Of a DNA stretch of 64,000 nt, positions 38,596 through 47,900 are shown piece by piece. The stretch spans positions 62,001 to 126,000 of the forward strand of contig JBGANS010000006.1 in assembly GCA_044222195.1 (NCBI GenBank). The letters are read 5' to 3'. Under the pieces are notes generated by a model, which saw nothing but the letters and a program-made list of their open reading frames with translations, was not told the DNA's origin and made no database searches. This stretch comes from JAHBXE01 sp044222195. GTDB taxonomy: Bacteria; Planctomycetota; Phycisphaerae; Phycisphaerales; UBA1924. Made by a program: the position numbers and the translations under genes. Every line of letters begins with the position of its first letter. The stretch's first letter is position 1.

Positions 38596-39936
38596 CTACT
38601 TCAGCAGCCGCTCCAGGAAGTGGATGTCAATCCCTCCCTGCCGGAACGCCGAGTTCTCCATCAGCCGCAGCTGCAGCGGGATCGTCGTCTTGATCGGCCC
38701 GACCGCAAACTCGCGAAGCGCCCTCGCCATCCGCGTCAGCGCCTCCTGGCGTGTATCCGCGTGCACCAGCAGCTTCCCGATCATCGAGTCGTAGTTCGGC
38801 GGAACCGTGTATCCCTGGACCACGTGCGAGTCGAGCCGCACGCCCGGGCCCCCCGGCGCGTGCCACGTGTCGATCTTCCCGGCGCTCGGCCGGAACCCCT
38901 TGTCCGGGTCCTCCGCGTTGATCCGGCACTCGATCGCGTGCCCGCGGATGGAAATGTCCCGCTGCTTGTACGGCAGCTCTTCCCCCGCCGCCACTCGGAT
39001 CATCGTCTGCACGATGTCCACGCCCGTGATCAGCTCCGTCACCGGGTGCTCGACCTGCACCCGCGTGTTCACCTCGAGCATGTAGAAGTTCTGCTTCTCA
39101 TCCATCAGGAACTCGACCGTCGCCGCGCCGGAATACTCCGCCGCCTTGATCAGCCGCGCCGCCGCATCGCACACCGCATCGCGCTTGCGCCGGTCGATCC
39201 CCGGCCCCGGAGCCTCTTCAATCACCTTCTGGTGCCGGCGCTGCATCGAACAGTCGCGCTCATACAGGTGGATCGCGTGCCCGTGCTTGTCCCCCAGGCA
39301 CTGCACCTCCACGTGCCGCGCGTGCTCAAGAAACTTCTCGATGAACACCGCCCCGTTGCCGAAGGCCGCCTGCGCTTCCGCCGACGCCTGCTTGATGTTC
39401 GAGCGCAGCGTCGCCTCGTTGTGGCACACCCGCATCCCGCGACCGCCCCCGCCCGCGCTCGCCTTGATGATCACCGGGTACCCGATCTCCGCCGCGATCT
39501 TCGCCGCCTCATCCTCGTCCTCGATCGCGCCCTCGGATCCCGGGAAAATCGGGACCTTGTTCGCCTTCGCCGTCCGCTTGCACTCCACCTTGTCCCCGAG
39601 TTTCCCCATCGCCTCGGGCGAAGGCCCGATGAACTCGATCTTGCAGTCGCGGCAGATCTGGGCGAACTCCGCACGCTCAGACAGGAACCCGTACCCCGGG
39701 TGGATCGCGTCCACATCCGCCATTTCCGCCGCCGAAATGATCCGCGGAATATTGAGATACGACTCCTTGGCCGGCCCCGGCCCGATGCAGATCGCCCGGT
39801 CCGCCAGCTTCAGGTACGGAGCATCCTTGTCCGCTGTCGAGTACACGCACACGGACTCGATGCCGAGTTCCCGGCACGCCCGAATCACGCGAAGGGCAAT
39901 CTCGCCACGATTTGCAATGAGTATTCGTCTGAACAT
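38596..39936 (-). CDS. accC: Acetyl-CoA carboxylase, biotin carboxylase subunit
   Basis: A 446-residue ATP-grasp enzyme that carboxylates the biotin on AccB in the first step of fatty acid synthesis. It starts MFRRILIANRGEIALRVIRA. The glycine-rich ATP loop is IKASAGGGGRGMRV, and FLEHARHVEVQCLGD, MLEVNTRVQVEHPVTE and RGHAIECRINAEDP are all present. The ATG at 39936 is preferred over TTG 39945. The bases before it belong to a repeat of the upstream cassette, and no Shine-Dalgarno is visible, so its translation may depend on upstream translation. The order on this strand is M24 peptidase, accB, cassette, accC. Confidence 0.96.
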   Translation of the reverse strand: MFRRILIANRGEIALRVIRACRELGIESVCVYSTADKDAPYLKLADRAICIGPGPAKESYLNIPRIISAAEMADVDAIHPGYGFLSERAEFAQICRDCKIEFIGPSPEAMGKLGDKVECKRTAKANKVPIFPGSEGAIEDEDEAAKIAAEIGYPVIIKASAGGGGRGMRVCHNEATLRSNIKQASAEAQAAFGNGAVFIEKFLEHARHVEVQCLGDKHGHAIHLYERDCSMQRRHQKVIEEAPGPGIDRRKRDAVCDAAARLIKAAEYSGAATVEFLMDEKQNFYMLEVNTRVQVEHPVTELITGVDIVQTMIRVAAGEELPYKQRDISIRGHAIECRINAEDPDKGFRPSAGKIDTWHAPGGPGVRLDSHVVQGYTVPPNYDSMIGKLLVHADTRQEALTRMARALREFAVGPIKTTIPLQLRLMENSAFRQGGIDIHFLERLLK

Positions 39937-39949
39937 GGTGAGCAACGCA

Positions 39950-40391
39950 GTGACGCAGAAACGCAGCGACGCAGACTGGCTGGGTCAGGCGTTCTTGTCC
40001 TCCGACTCCTTATCTTCGAGGCTGCGGATGAGGCCCTGCAAAACGCGATCCGTCTCTGCAACCAGGTCGTAGACGCTGACGTGCGGCTCAATCATTTTCA
40101 AGTTCGACGCAATCTCAAGCTGAGTCTGAAGCCCAAACAGCGATCCGCGGCCGTTGCGAAGGAAACGAAGAAAGTCGGTTCGCGTGGCTCGTCCATAGCC
40201 TTCGGCAATGTTGCTCGGGATCGAAACGGCCGCTCGCCGCATCTGAGTGGTCAACCCAAATCTCTCCGTTTCGGGCATCACCGCCGTCTCTCGATAGATC
40301 TCGGCCGCCAGTTCCATCGAACGCTGCCATGCCGCAAGGCTTCGAAAGGTCTTGGCCACTGCGTCACTCCGTCGCTGCGTCTCTGTGTCAC
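39950..40391 (-). mobile_element. Cassette with four-helix-bundle (IVP) gene between accC and accB
   Basis: Terminal inverted repeats 39950-39974 (gtgacgcagaaacgcagcga then cgcag) and 40367-40391 match at 22 of 25 positions. They enclose a single small gene in the same direction as the operon. The right end lies 2 bases from the accB stop codon, the left end 13 bases from the accC start. The architecture is identical to the cassette at 49079-49619. There is no transposase. Confidence 0.62.
39985..40359 (-). CDS. Four-helix bundle protein (23S rRNA intervening-sequence protein family)
   Basis: A 124-residue protein beginning VAKTFRSLAAWQRSMELAAEIYRET and continuing FGLTTQMRRAAVSIPSNIAEGYGR, the diagnostic stretch of the IVP/four-helix-bundle family, then DFLRFLRNGRGSLFGLQTQLEIA. 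The family was first seen inside intervening sequences of 23S rRNA genes; its function is unknown. GTG 40359 was chosen because family similarity starts there. The 17 bases ending in this GTG (gacggagtgacgcagtg) nearly duplicate those ending in the GTG of accB. It is an intruder between accB and accC. Confidence 0.87.
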   Translation of the reverse strand: MAKTFRSLAAWQRSMELAAEIYRETAVMPETERFGLTTQMRRAAVSIPSNIAEGYGRATRTDFLRFLRNGRGSLFGLQTQLEIASNLKMIEPHVSVYDLVAETDRVLQGLIRSLEDKESEDKNA

Positions 40392-40393
40392 CG

Positions 40394-40906
40394 TCACGCC
40401 GGACGCACAAGGAAAAGCTTTTGACCAAACTCGACAGCTTCGCCATTGGTCACCAGAATCCGCTCGATGGTCCCCGTCGTCTCCGCCTTGATCTCGTTGA
40501 ACACCTTCATCGCCTCGATCAGGCACACCACCGAGTCCGGCCCGATCGACGCCCCGACCCCCACAAACGGCCCCGCGTCCGGGTTCGGCGATGAATAGAA
40601 CGTGCCCACCATCGGCGATTCGATCGCCACCAGCCCCGTCGTGTCCGGCGCGGCCGTCGCCACCGTTCCGTTGTCCCCCTCCGCCTCCTCACCACCCGCC
40701 GCGATCACCCGCGACGGCGGCGCCGCGTGCGCCGCGCCCGAACCGCCCGCGCCGTTGTAGATCACCGGCTGGTGGTTCACGACCGTACCGCCCGCCTGCC
40801 CACGCTTGATCGTCACCGTCTCCTGCTGGTCTTTCATGTCCAGCTCGGAGAGGTCGTTCTCAACCATGAGCCGCACGAGTTCCTTGAGTTTGCGAATGTC
40901 GATCAC
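40394..40906 (-). CDS. accB: Acetyl-CoA carboxylase, biotin carboxyl carrier protein
   Basis: A 170-residue carrier. The N-terminal region (MIDIRKLKELVRLMVENDLSELDM) is typical, followed by a Pro/Ala/Gly linker and the biotinyl domain with IESPMVGTFYSSPNPDAGPFV and the biotinylated Lys134 in IEAMKVFNEI. It starts with GTG, 21 bases after the M24 peptidase stop. AccC follows only after the small cassette. Confidence 0.95.
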   Translation of the reverse strand: MIDIRKLKELVRLMVENDLSELDMKDQQETVTIKRGQAGGTVVNHQPVIYNGAGGSGAAHAAPPSRVIAAGGEEAEGDNGTVATAAPDTTGLVAIESPMVGTFYSSPNPDAGPFVGVGASIGPDSVVCLIEAMKVFNEIKAETTGTIERILVTNGEAVEFGQKLFLVRPA

Positions 40907-40927
40907 TTCGTCACTCCGTCAGTAGTC

Positions 40928-42085
40928 TCAAAGCGTCGCCCACTTCAGGTCCTTGGGCATCGAGCACAGATTCTTCGCCCCCGATTCCGTCACGAGGAAG
41001 TCGTCCTCGATGCGCACCCCACCAAGCCCCGGGATGTAGATCCCCGGCTCGATCGTCACCACGTTCCCCGGCGCCAGCGTCATCGACGCGTACATCGGGT
41101 TCAGCCGCGGATCCTCGTGCCCGTTCAGGCCCATGCCGTGCCCGAGCCCGTGCCCGAAGTACTCGCCGTACCCCGCGCTCGCGATGTGGGCCCTCGCGAT
41201 CGCGTCGATCTCGTGCGTCGTCCGCCCCGGCGCGAGCGCCGCCGCCGCCGCCAGGTGGGCCTCAAGCACAACCGTGTAAATCTCCTTCAGCTTCGCCGGC
41301 CACGCCCCCAGCGTGAACACCCGCGTCATGTCGCCGTGATACCCCTGGTACACCGCGCCCCAGTCGATCAGCACCGGCTTGTTCTTCGCCAGTTTCTCTT
41401 TGCCCGGGCGATAGTGGGGGAGCGACCCATTGGCCTTGGCCGCGACGATCGTCTGGAACCCCGGCTCGCGCGAACCCCGGGTCTTCATCTCCGCCTCGAT
41501 CCGCGCCGCCACCTCAAGCTCCGTCTGCCCCGGCTCCAGCGTCGGCAGCACAGCGCTCAACGCCTCCTGCTGAATCTTGATCGCCCGCTTGATCAGCTCA
41601 ACCTCGGCCGCATCCTTTTTCGCCCGAAGCTGCCCCACCAGCCCCGTCGTCGGAACCAGCACGCCCGGCCCCAGTTGCCGCGAGTATGTATCCGCTTCCG
41701 CGCACGGAAGGTACTCCGCCTGGATCGCCACGCGCGACCGGCCCGAGAGCAACTCCAGCACCGCCTGCGTCATCCCCTGTCGCCGGATGTGAATCTCCGC
41801 CAGCGGCTTGATGGGCTCAAGCTCTTCCTGGTACCGGAAGTCGCTGATCACCACCGGCCGAGCCGTCCGGTTCACCAGCAGGTAGCTGTCCCCGCCCAGA
41901 AACCCCGTCAGGTACGCCACATCCGTCGGGTTGGTCACCAGCAGCGAGTCGGCATCCACAATCAACCGCTGCAACCGTTCCAGCCGCCCGGCATGCGGAG
42001 AAGACGTGGCAGCCAGCTCACGAGTCGACCGCGCGGCGGACTCTTTCGTCGCTTTCGGGCCCCGGGTTTTGGCAGTCGCCGGCAT
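40928..42085 (-). CDS. Xaa-Pro peptidase (M24 family)
   Basis: A 385-residue peptidase, with Met 42085 chosen (MPATAKTRGPKATKESAARS, a basic tail before the fold). The metal ligands are all present: VLIDWG and HGDMTRVF (two Asp), FGHGLGHGMGL (His), TIEPGIYIPG and VRIEDDF (two Glu). It leads an operon with accB and accC, the same neighbourhood as the yqhT peptidase near efp and accBC in Bacillus; efp itself is missing here. TATCAT ends 9 bases before the ATG. Confidence 0.9.
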   Translation of the reverse strand: MPATAKTRGPKATKESAARSTRELAATSSPHAGRLERLQRLIVDADSLLVTNPTDVAYLTGFLGGDSYLLVNRTARPVVISDFRYQEELEPIKPLAEIHIRRQGMTQAVLELLSGRSRVAIQAEYLPCAEADTYSRQLGPGVLVPTTGLVGQLRAKKDAAEVELIKRAIKIQQEALSAVLPTLEPGQTELEVAARIEAEMKTRGSREPGFQTIVAAKANGSLPHYRPGKEKLAKNKPVLIDWGAVYQGYHGDMTRVFTLGAWPAKLKEIYTVVLEAHLAAAAALAPGRTTHEIDAIARAHIASAGYGEYFGHGLGHGMGLNGHEDPRLNPMYASMTLAPGNVVTIEPGIYIPGLGGVRIEDDFLVTESGAKNLCSMPKDLKWATL

Positions 42086-42212
42086 TGAACCCGCATGATA
42101 TCGCGAACCGGCGGCCCACGGAGAAAGCGACTCGCCGCTCCTTTGGTAAGGACTTGGTTGGGAGGTTAGGCAGGTTGTGCGCACCGCCCGCAGCCATCCT
42201 CAACCCCACAGG

Positions 42213-42218
42213 TACACT
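42213..42218 (+). promoter_or_regulatory. -10-like TACACT of the 42226 gene
   Basis: TACACT ends 7 bases before GTG 42226 and supports that start over upstream alternatives (TTG 42175, ATG 42085). Confidence 0.5.
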
Positions 42219-42225
42219 CGCCGCG

Positions 42226-43791
42226 GTGGCTCGCCGGCTTCCAATATCCGCCGCATGGATACTCGTGACCGTCGCAGTCCTCGCGCTGGTCGCCGTGGCT
42301 GTCGCATGGCCCATGCTCGGCGTCGCCCTGTCTGTCCGAGCCGGCACCAGCGCAGACGTCGACTTCTCGCTGCTCGTCCGGAGCGTGGCCGTCGCTTCGC
42401 TGATCTCCTTTCTCTCTCTGGTTCTCGCCTGGCCCGCCGCCTGGATCTTCCGCCGCGGCGGCCGCGCCTCCACCACGCTCCTCATGGCCCCCATGCTCTT
42501 TCCGAGCTACCTCGCCTACACAGGCTGGGGCGTTCTGCGCGCGCCCGACTCCGCGATCGGCAAGTGGCTCATGATGGGCCCCGCGCGCACAGGTCCCGGC
42601 GACACCGCCAACTGGTACCCCGTCGCCGCCGGATACACCCTGGCCGTCCTCGGACTCGCGCTCTGGTCGTGGCCGCTCGCGGCCGTCATCGTCGGTGTCC
42701 GCTTCCGCCGTATTGACGATTCCGTCCTTGAACTCCTGAAGATCGAGTCATCCTCACGATGGTCACAGTGGCGAACAACGCTCTCAATGTGCCGCGCCTC
42801 ACTCGCCATCGCCGCCGCCCTTCTTGTCCTCATCATGCTCGGCTCGGCCATCCCGCTTCACCTCGCGCAGCTCGACACCTACGCCATCCACATCTGGAGG
42901 CTCCTCGATCAGACCGCCCGCGCCGATCAGTGGAAAGTCTGGATCAGCGCCTGGCCTCTCATCGCCATCGCCGCCGGCGCTTCCGCCGTGATCACGATCA
43001 AGGTTCGCGGCGTCGAATCCGAAGATGCCCCCCGCCGCGCCCTGCGTTCCCCCGCATGGCCCCTGACGGGTGGAATTTGGACTCTCTCCATCATCGTCCC
43101 CGTCGCCCTGCTCGCCTTCAACATCCGTTCGTGGCATACCGCGCCGGTGTTCTTCCGGTTGATTCAAGGCCCGTTCTTCACCAGCCTCACCGTCGCCGCG
43201 TGCATCGGAGGTGCAACAGCCGTGCTCGCAATGTGGACATGGGTCACGCTCTCCGGCGCGGCCCGAAAGACCGGAACAGCAGTGGGGGCCATTCTGCTGG
43301 CCGCCGGCCTGATCCCGGGCGTGCTCATCGGGTCCGCCACGGTTCAGGCCTGGGCCAGCGTCAGCGCCGCCGGTTCTTGGGTCGCCGACTCTCTCCTGAT
43401 CGTCATCTTCTCTCACCTCGCCCGCTTCGGCTTTATCGGGATCGTCACCGGCTGGTGGCTCGCGTCAACCGAACCCCGCGCCCTCCGCGACCTCCGAACC
43501 ATGGATTCCGGACAGTCCTTCCGTGGCTGGTGGTTAACGGCCATCGCTCCCGGTGCGCCGGCCATCCTGGCCGCCTCAACCGGCGCCGCGTTCCTGAGCT
43601 TCCACGAGATCGAATCCACCGTGCTCGTCCAGCCCCCCAGTTCTTCCGGCGGCTCGTTCGCCTGGCAGATGCTCCAGTGGCTGCACTTTGCGCGGATGGA
43701 TGAACTCGGCATGGGAGTGCTATTGGTAGTAGGAATGGGACTGGCCGCCGCCCTCGCGGTCATCGCCGCCCAGGGACGATCGCGCCGGTAA
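42226..43791 (+). CDS. Double-length ABC transporter permease-like protein
   Basis: About 521 residues with roughly twelve hydrophobic segments in two similar halves (first helix ISAAWILVTVAVLALVAVAVAWPML; second half starts WTLSIIVPVALLAFNIRSW). The loop LAWPAAWIFRRGGRASTTLLMAPMLFPSYLAYTGWG and the following LELLKIESSSRWSQWRTTLS resemble the cytoplasmic EAA-like loop of ThiP/FbpB-type fused permeases. No binding protein or ATPase gene is adjacent, so the partners and substrate are unknown. The protein could also be a divergent, non-transport relative. Confidence 0.62.
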   Translation: MARRLPISAAWILVTVAVLALVAVAVAWPMLGVALSVRAGTSADVDFSLLVRSVAVASLISFLSLVLAWPAAWIFRRGGRASTTLLMAPMLFPSYLAYTGWGVLRAPDSAIGKWLMMGPARTGPGDTANWYPVAAGYTLAVLGLALWSWPLAAVIVGVRFRRIDDSVLELLKIESSSRWSQWRTTLSMCRASLAIAAALLVLIMLGSAIPLHLAQLDTYAIHIWRLLDQTARADQWKVWISAWPLIAIAAGASAVITIKVRGVESEDAPRRALRSPAWPLTGGIWTLSIIVPVALLAFNIRSWHTAPVFFRLIQGPFFTSLTVAACIGGATAVLAMWTWVTLSGAARKTGTAVGAILLAAGLIPGVLIGSATVQAWASVSAAGSWVADSLLIVIFSHLARFGFIGIVTGWWLASTEPRALRDLRTMDSGQSFRGWWLTAIAPGAPAILAASTGAAFLSFHEIESTVLVQPPSSSGGSFAWQMLQWLHFARMDELGMGVLLVVGMGLAAALAVIAAQGRSRR

Positions 43792-43867
43792 CGGTCGTGA
43801 AACACCACTTTCAGTGTTCCCAACCCGTCATGTACCTGAACCGGGAAGCCGGTACGCTGGTATCACC

Positions 43868-44920
43868 GTGGTGCTCCAAGGTTCGAAAGTCCGTCGTCGA
43901 GTATGGTCGGCGGTCGCCGCGTGTTCGGTGTTCGCCTGTCTCGGCTGCAACCACGACGAAAGCGCTTCCACCGGACCCCATCCCCTCGACGTCACCACCG
44001 CCTTCGGCGAAGTCGGCGTCAACCCCGGTCAGTTCACGTACCCCCGAGCCCTGACCAACGACGGCGAATACCTCTGGGTCATAGATAAGTCTGCGCGAGT
44101 CCAGCGGATCGACCCCAAGACAGGCGCCGGCTCCGTCCTCTGGACCATGCCCGACTGGGCCATGGGCAAACCCTGCGGCGTCAGCATCGGCCCTGATGGC
44201 CTCCTCTATATCCCGGACACGCACTACTTCCGCGTGATGGTCTACCCCCGCACCGACCACCCGGGCCCCCGTCCCGAACTCGCTTCCACCTTCGGTTCTC
44301 TCGGCGAAGGTCCCGGTCAGTTCACCTACTGCACCGATGTCGGCATCCTCACCTCCGAGGACGGCAAGTCCGTCGAGCGCCTCTACGTCGGCGAATACGG
44401 CGGCCACGACCGCATCAGCGTCTTCAACAACAAGCACGAATTCCTGTTCCAGTTCGGCACCTACGGCCCCTCCGCCGATCCCGCCGACATCCAGTTCAGC
44501 CGCCCTCAGTCCATCGAGATCGACCGCCCCCGCAAGCTCCTCATCGTCACCGACGCTTGCAACCACCGCATCGGCGTCTTCAACCTCGAAGGAAAGTTGG
44601 TGCGGTGGTTCGGCAGCCCGGGCTCTGGACCCCAGGAGTTTGCGTACCCCTACGGCATCGCGCTCCTCGGAGACGGCACGGCCATGGTGACCGAGTACGG
44701 CAACCACCGCCTTCACCACGTCGACTACGAAACCGGCCAGTCCCTCGGCACCTTTGGCGCACCCGGCCGCGGCAGGGGCCAGCTCACCAACCCCTGGGCC
44801 GTCACCGTCCTCAACAACACCGTCTACGTCCTCGACTCCGGCAACGATCGCATCCAGGCCTTCAAGGCTCCCGCCCGCAAACGCGCCGCTCTCGCCCGCG
44901 CCGAAGGAGGGGCCTCATGA
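43868..44920 (+). CDS. NHL-repeat (beta-propeller) exported protein
   Basis: About 350 residues. GTG 43868 or 43871 opens a basic, hydrophobic N-terminus ending CLGCNHDES, which could be a lipoprotein cleavage site. The rest is a six-bladed NHL propeller with repeats such as GVNPGQFTYPRALTNDGEYLWVID, LGEGPGQFTYCTDVGI, SGPQEFAYPYGIALLGDGTAMV and GRGRGQLTNPWAVTVLNNTVYVLD. Such propellers bind proteins or glycans. The stop overlaps the next gene by ATGA. It heads the long co-directional block. A TACGCT hexamer lies at 43853-43858. Confidence 0.78.
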   Translation: MVLQGSKVRRRVWSAVAACSVFACLGCNHDESASTGPHPLDVTTAFGEVGVNPGQFTYPRALTNDGEYLWVIDKSARVQRIDPKTGAGSVLWTMPDWAMGKPCGVSIGPDGLLYIPDTHYFRVMVYPRTDHPGPRPELASTFGSLGEGPGQFTYCTDVGILTSEDGKSVERLYVGEYGGHDRISVFNNKHEFLFQFGTYGPSADPADIQFSRPQSIEIDRPRKLLIVTDACNHRIGVFNLEGKLVRWFGSPGSGPQEFAYPYGIALLGDGTAMVTEYGNHRLHHVDYETGQSLGTFGAPGRGRGQLTNPWAVTVLNNTVYVLDSGNDRIQAFKAPARKRAALARAEGGAS

Positions 44921-47900
44921 CCCTCCTCGCCGCCGTCAACGTCGGCCCCATCCAGTTCGACAACCCCATCTGGCTCTGGCTCATCCCCATCGGCTGGGCA
45001 TTCTGCTTCTGGTTCGGCCGTTCCAGCCTCTCCGGCCTCGGCACACTCACCCGCCGCATCGCGCTCGTCGTCCGCCTCATCGTCCTCGTTCTCATCGCCG
45101 GCGCCATGGCCGAGCCGCAGTGGCGCAAGGTGAGCAAGGACGTCGCCGTCACCTTCATCCTCGACTCGAGCAAGTCCATCCCCCTCAACATGCAGAAGGA
45201 GAGCGAGACCTACGTCGACGCCTCCCGCAAGGCCAACCCCAAGCCCACGGACCAGCTCGGCGTCGTCACCGTCGGCTCCGAGGCCTACGTCCAGTCCATC
45301 CCCAGCAAGCTCAACCAGCGCGTCGAGCGCCAGTACATCGGCTCCGACCAGGGTACCAACCTGGCCGGCGGCGTCCGTCTCGCCCTCGCCGTGAAGAAAG
45401 AAGACTCCGGCTACCGCCTCGTCCTCATCTCCGACGGCAACGAAACCGTCGGCAGCCTTCTCGCCGCGGCCGAAGCCGCCAAGGCCGCCAAGGTCCCTAT
45501 CGATGTCCTTCCCGTCCGCTACGCCTTCGATCAGGAAGTCGTCATGGACCAGCTCGTCGCGCCCTCCACGGCGCGCATGGGCGAGAACATCAACCTCCGC
45601 ATCGTCATCGACGCGACCAAGCCCGCCGTCGGCCGCCTCAACATCCTCATGAACGGCGACCCCGTCGACCTCGACCCCGAAACCGAAGGCATGGGCCAGG
45701 TCGTCGAGCTCAAGAAAGGCCGCAACACCTTCTCCATCCCCGTCACCGTCTCCCGCGCCGGCCCGCAGGTCTTCAAGTCCGTCTTCGAACCCATGGCCGG
45801 TGCCGGCGGTGCCGTCGCCGACAGCATCCGCGAGAACAACGAATCCCTCGCCGTCACGTTCGTCTCCAGCGAAGGCCGCGTCCTCATTGTCTTCGACCCC
45901 GGTGACGGCCAGCCTCCGAACGCAATCGAACCTCTCGTCACCGCCCTCACCGAATCCAAGATCGCCGCCGAGGTCGTTGGCGCCGACCAGATCCCCAAGT
46001 CCCTCACCGAGCTCAACGGTTACGACGCGATCCTCCTCGCGAACGAACCCGCGTACAACTTCAGCCAGCAGACCCAGGAAGAACTCCGCCAGTACGTCCA
46101 CGAAACCGGCGGCGGTCTCATCATGGTCGGCGGGCCTGACAGCTTCGGCGCCGGCGGCTGGATCGGCTCTCCCCTCGAACAAGCCCTCCCCATCAAGCTC
46201 GACCCGCCGCAAAAACGACAGATGCCCCGAGGCGCTCTCGTCGTCATCTCCCACTCCATCGAAATGCCCAACGGCGTCTCCTGGGGAAAGAAAACCGCCG
46301 CGGCCGCCGTCGACGCCCTCTCCCGCCTTGATCTCGCCGGCATCGTCGAATACCAGGGCGGCGCCGGCGCCGCCTGGGTCCACCCCCTCTCCGAAGTCGG
46401 CGACGGCTCCGCCATCAAGCAGTCCATCAACAAGCTCGTCTTCGGCGACATGTTCGATTACGGCCCCGCCGTCGGTCTCGCCCTCCAGGGCCTCGCCGCG
46501 GCCGACGCCGGCACCAAGCACATCATCATGATCACCGACGGCGACGCACAGCCGCCCTCCGCCCGCCAGTACCAACTCCTCAAGAAAGAACGCATCACCA
46601 TCTCCACGGTCGGTGTCTTCCCCCACAACACCGGCGACCTCGCCAAGCTCAAGGAGATCTCCCAGAAAACCGGCGGCCGCCACTACGAAGTCGTCGACCA
46701 GGGCGGCCTCGGCCAGATCGTCCAGATATTCATCAAGGAAGCGCAGACCGTCAAACGCTCCCTCATCTGGGAAGGCGATCCCTTCGTTCCCTCCATCTCC
46801 CCGATCGCCAGCGAAACCATGCGCGGCATCTCCGGCGTCGCACCTCTTTCCGGTTATGTCGTCGCCGGTGAACGCGATTCCGGCCTCGCGATGGTCCTCC
46901 TCCGCGGCAAGGAAAACGACCCCATCCTCGCCATCTGGCAGCACGGCCTCGGCCGCGTCGTCACCTTCACGTCCGATGCCACCACCCGCTGGAACCCCGC
47001 GTGGATCGGCTGGCCCGGCTTCAAGGCGTTCTGGGAACAGCACGTCCGCTGGGCCATGCGTCCCTCCGGTTCCGCCAACCTGAAAGTCACCACCGAAAAG
47101 GTCGGCGACAAGACCCGGGTCCGAGTTGACGCCCTCGACGCCTCCGGCGAACGCCTCAACTTCGCCAAGTTCAAGTCCCGCGTCGCCGGCCCCAACGGTG
47201 AAGCCCAGGAAGTCGATCTCCAGCAGACCGGCCCGGGCGTCTACGAAGGCATCTTCGATTCCAAGGCCGCCGGTTCCTACGTCGTCAGCATGCGCTACGC
47301 CGCGCCCAAGCCCACCGGCGAGGGCGTCATCGAAGGCTCCGTCCAGGCCGCCGTCACCAAGCCCTTCGCCGATGAGTTCCGCGCCCTCACCGACAACACG
47401 CCACTCCTCCAGCAGATCGCCGCGATGACCGGCGGCAAGGTGCTCGACGGAGACCCCCAGAAAGACCAGGTCTGGCGCCCCGAGGGCATCAAGTTCCCCG
47501 TCGCGACCACGCCGATCTGGCTCGTGTTCGCGATCGTCGGCATCGGCATGTTCCTGATGGATGTCGGCGTCCGCCGAGTCCGCATAGACATCCCCGGCAT
47601 GGCCCGCGCACTCCAGAAGGCCGTCAAGGGCAGTCGCCAGAAAGCCGGCCAGCAGATGGACTCCCTCCGCGCCGCCCGCGAGGCCGCCCAGCGCGTCATC
47701 GCTGAACGCGGCAAAGGTGGCCACACCGGCGCGATCCCGCCCACCGAACGCGGCCAGGAGCCCATCTCTTCCCAATCCGTCGCCGCCCCCAGCGCCGCCA
47801 CCGCCAAGGTCAAGTTCGAAGCCCCCAAGGGCCGCGTCGGTAAGAAGGACGCCCCCATCGCCCTCGGCGGCGAACCGGAATCCAAAGTCGAAAAGAAGGC

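Noticed and set aside
42085..42225. An N-terminal extension of the permease-like gene starting at ATG 42085.
   Set aside because: It would overlap the start of the divergent peptidase gene and is low in hydrophobic or family-like sequence; the TACACT box before GTG 42226 gives a better start.
44824..47775. A 983-codon open frame on the minus strand opposite the large VWA gene, and similar long antisense frames at 48962-50791 and 38620-40491.
   Set aside because: In this high-G+C DNA antisense frames stay open by composition. The products are low-complexity (Gly/Asp/Glu- or Arg/His-rich) without motifs, while the + strand or opposite frames encode clear families.
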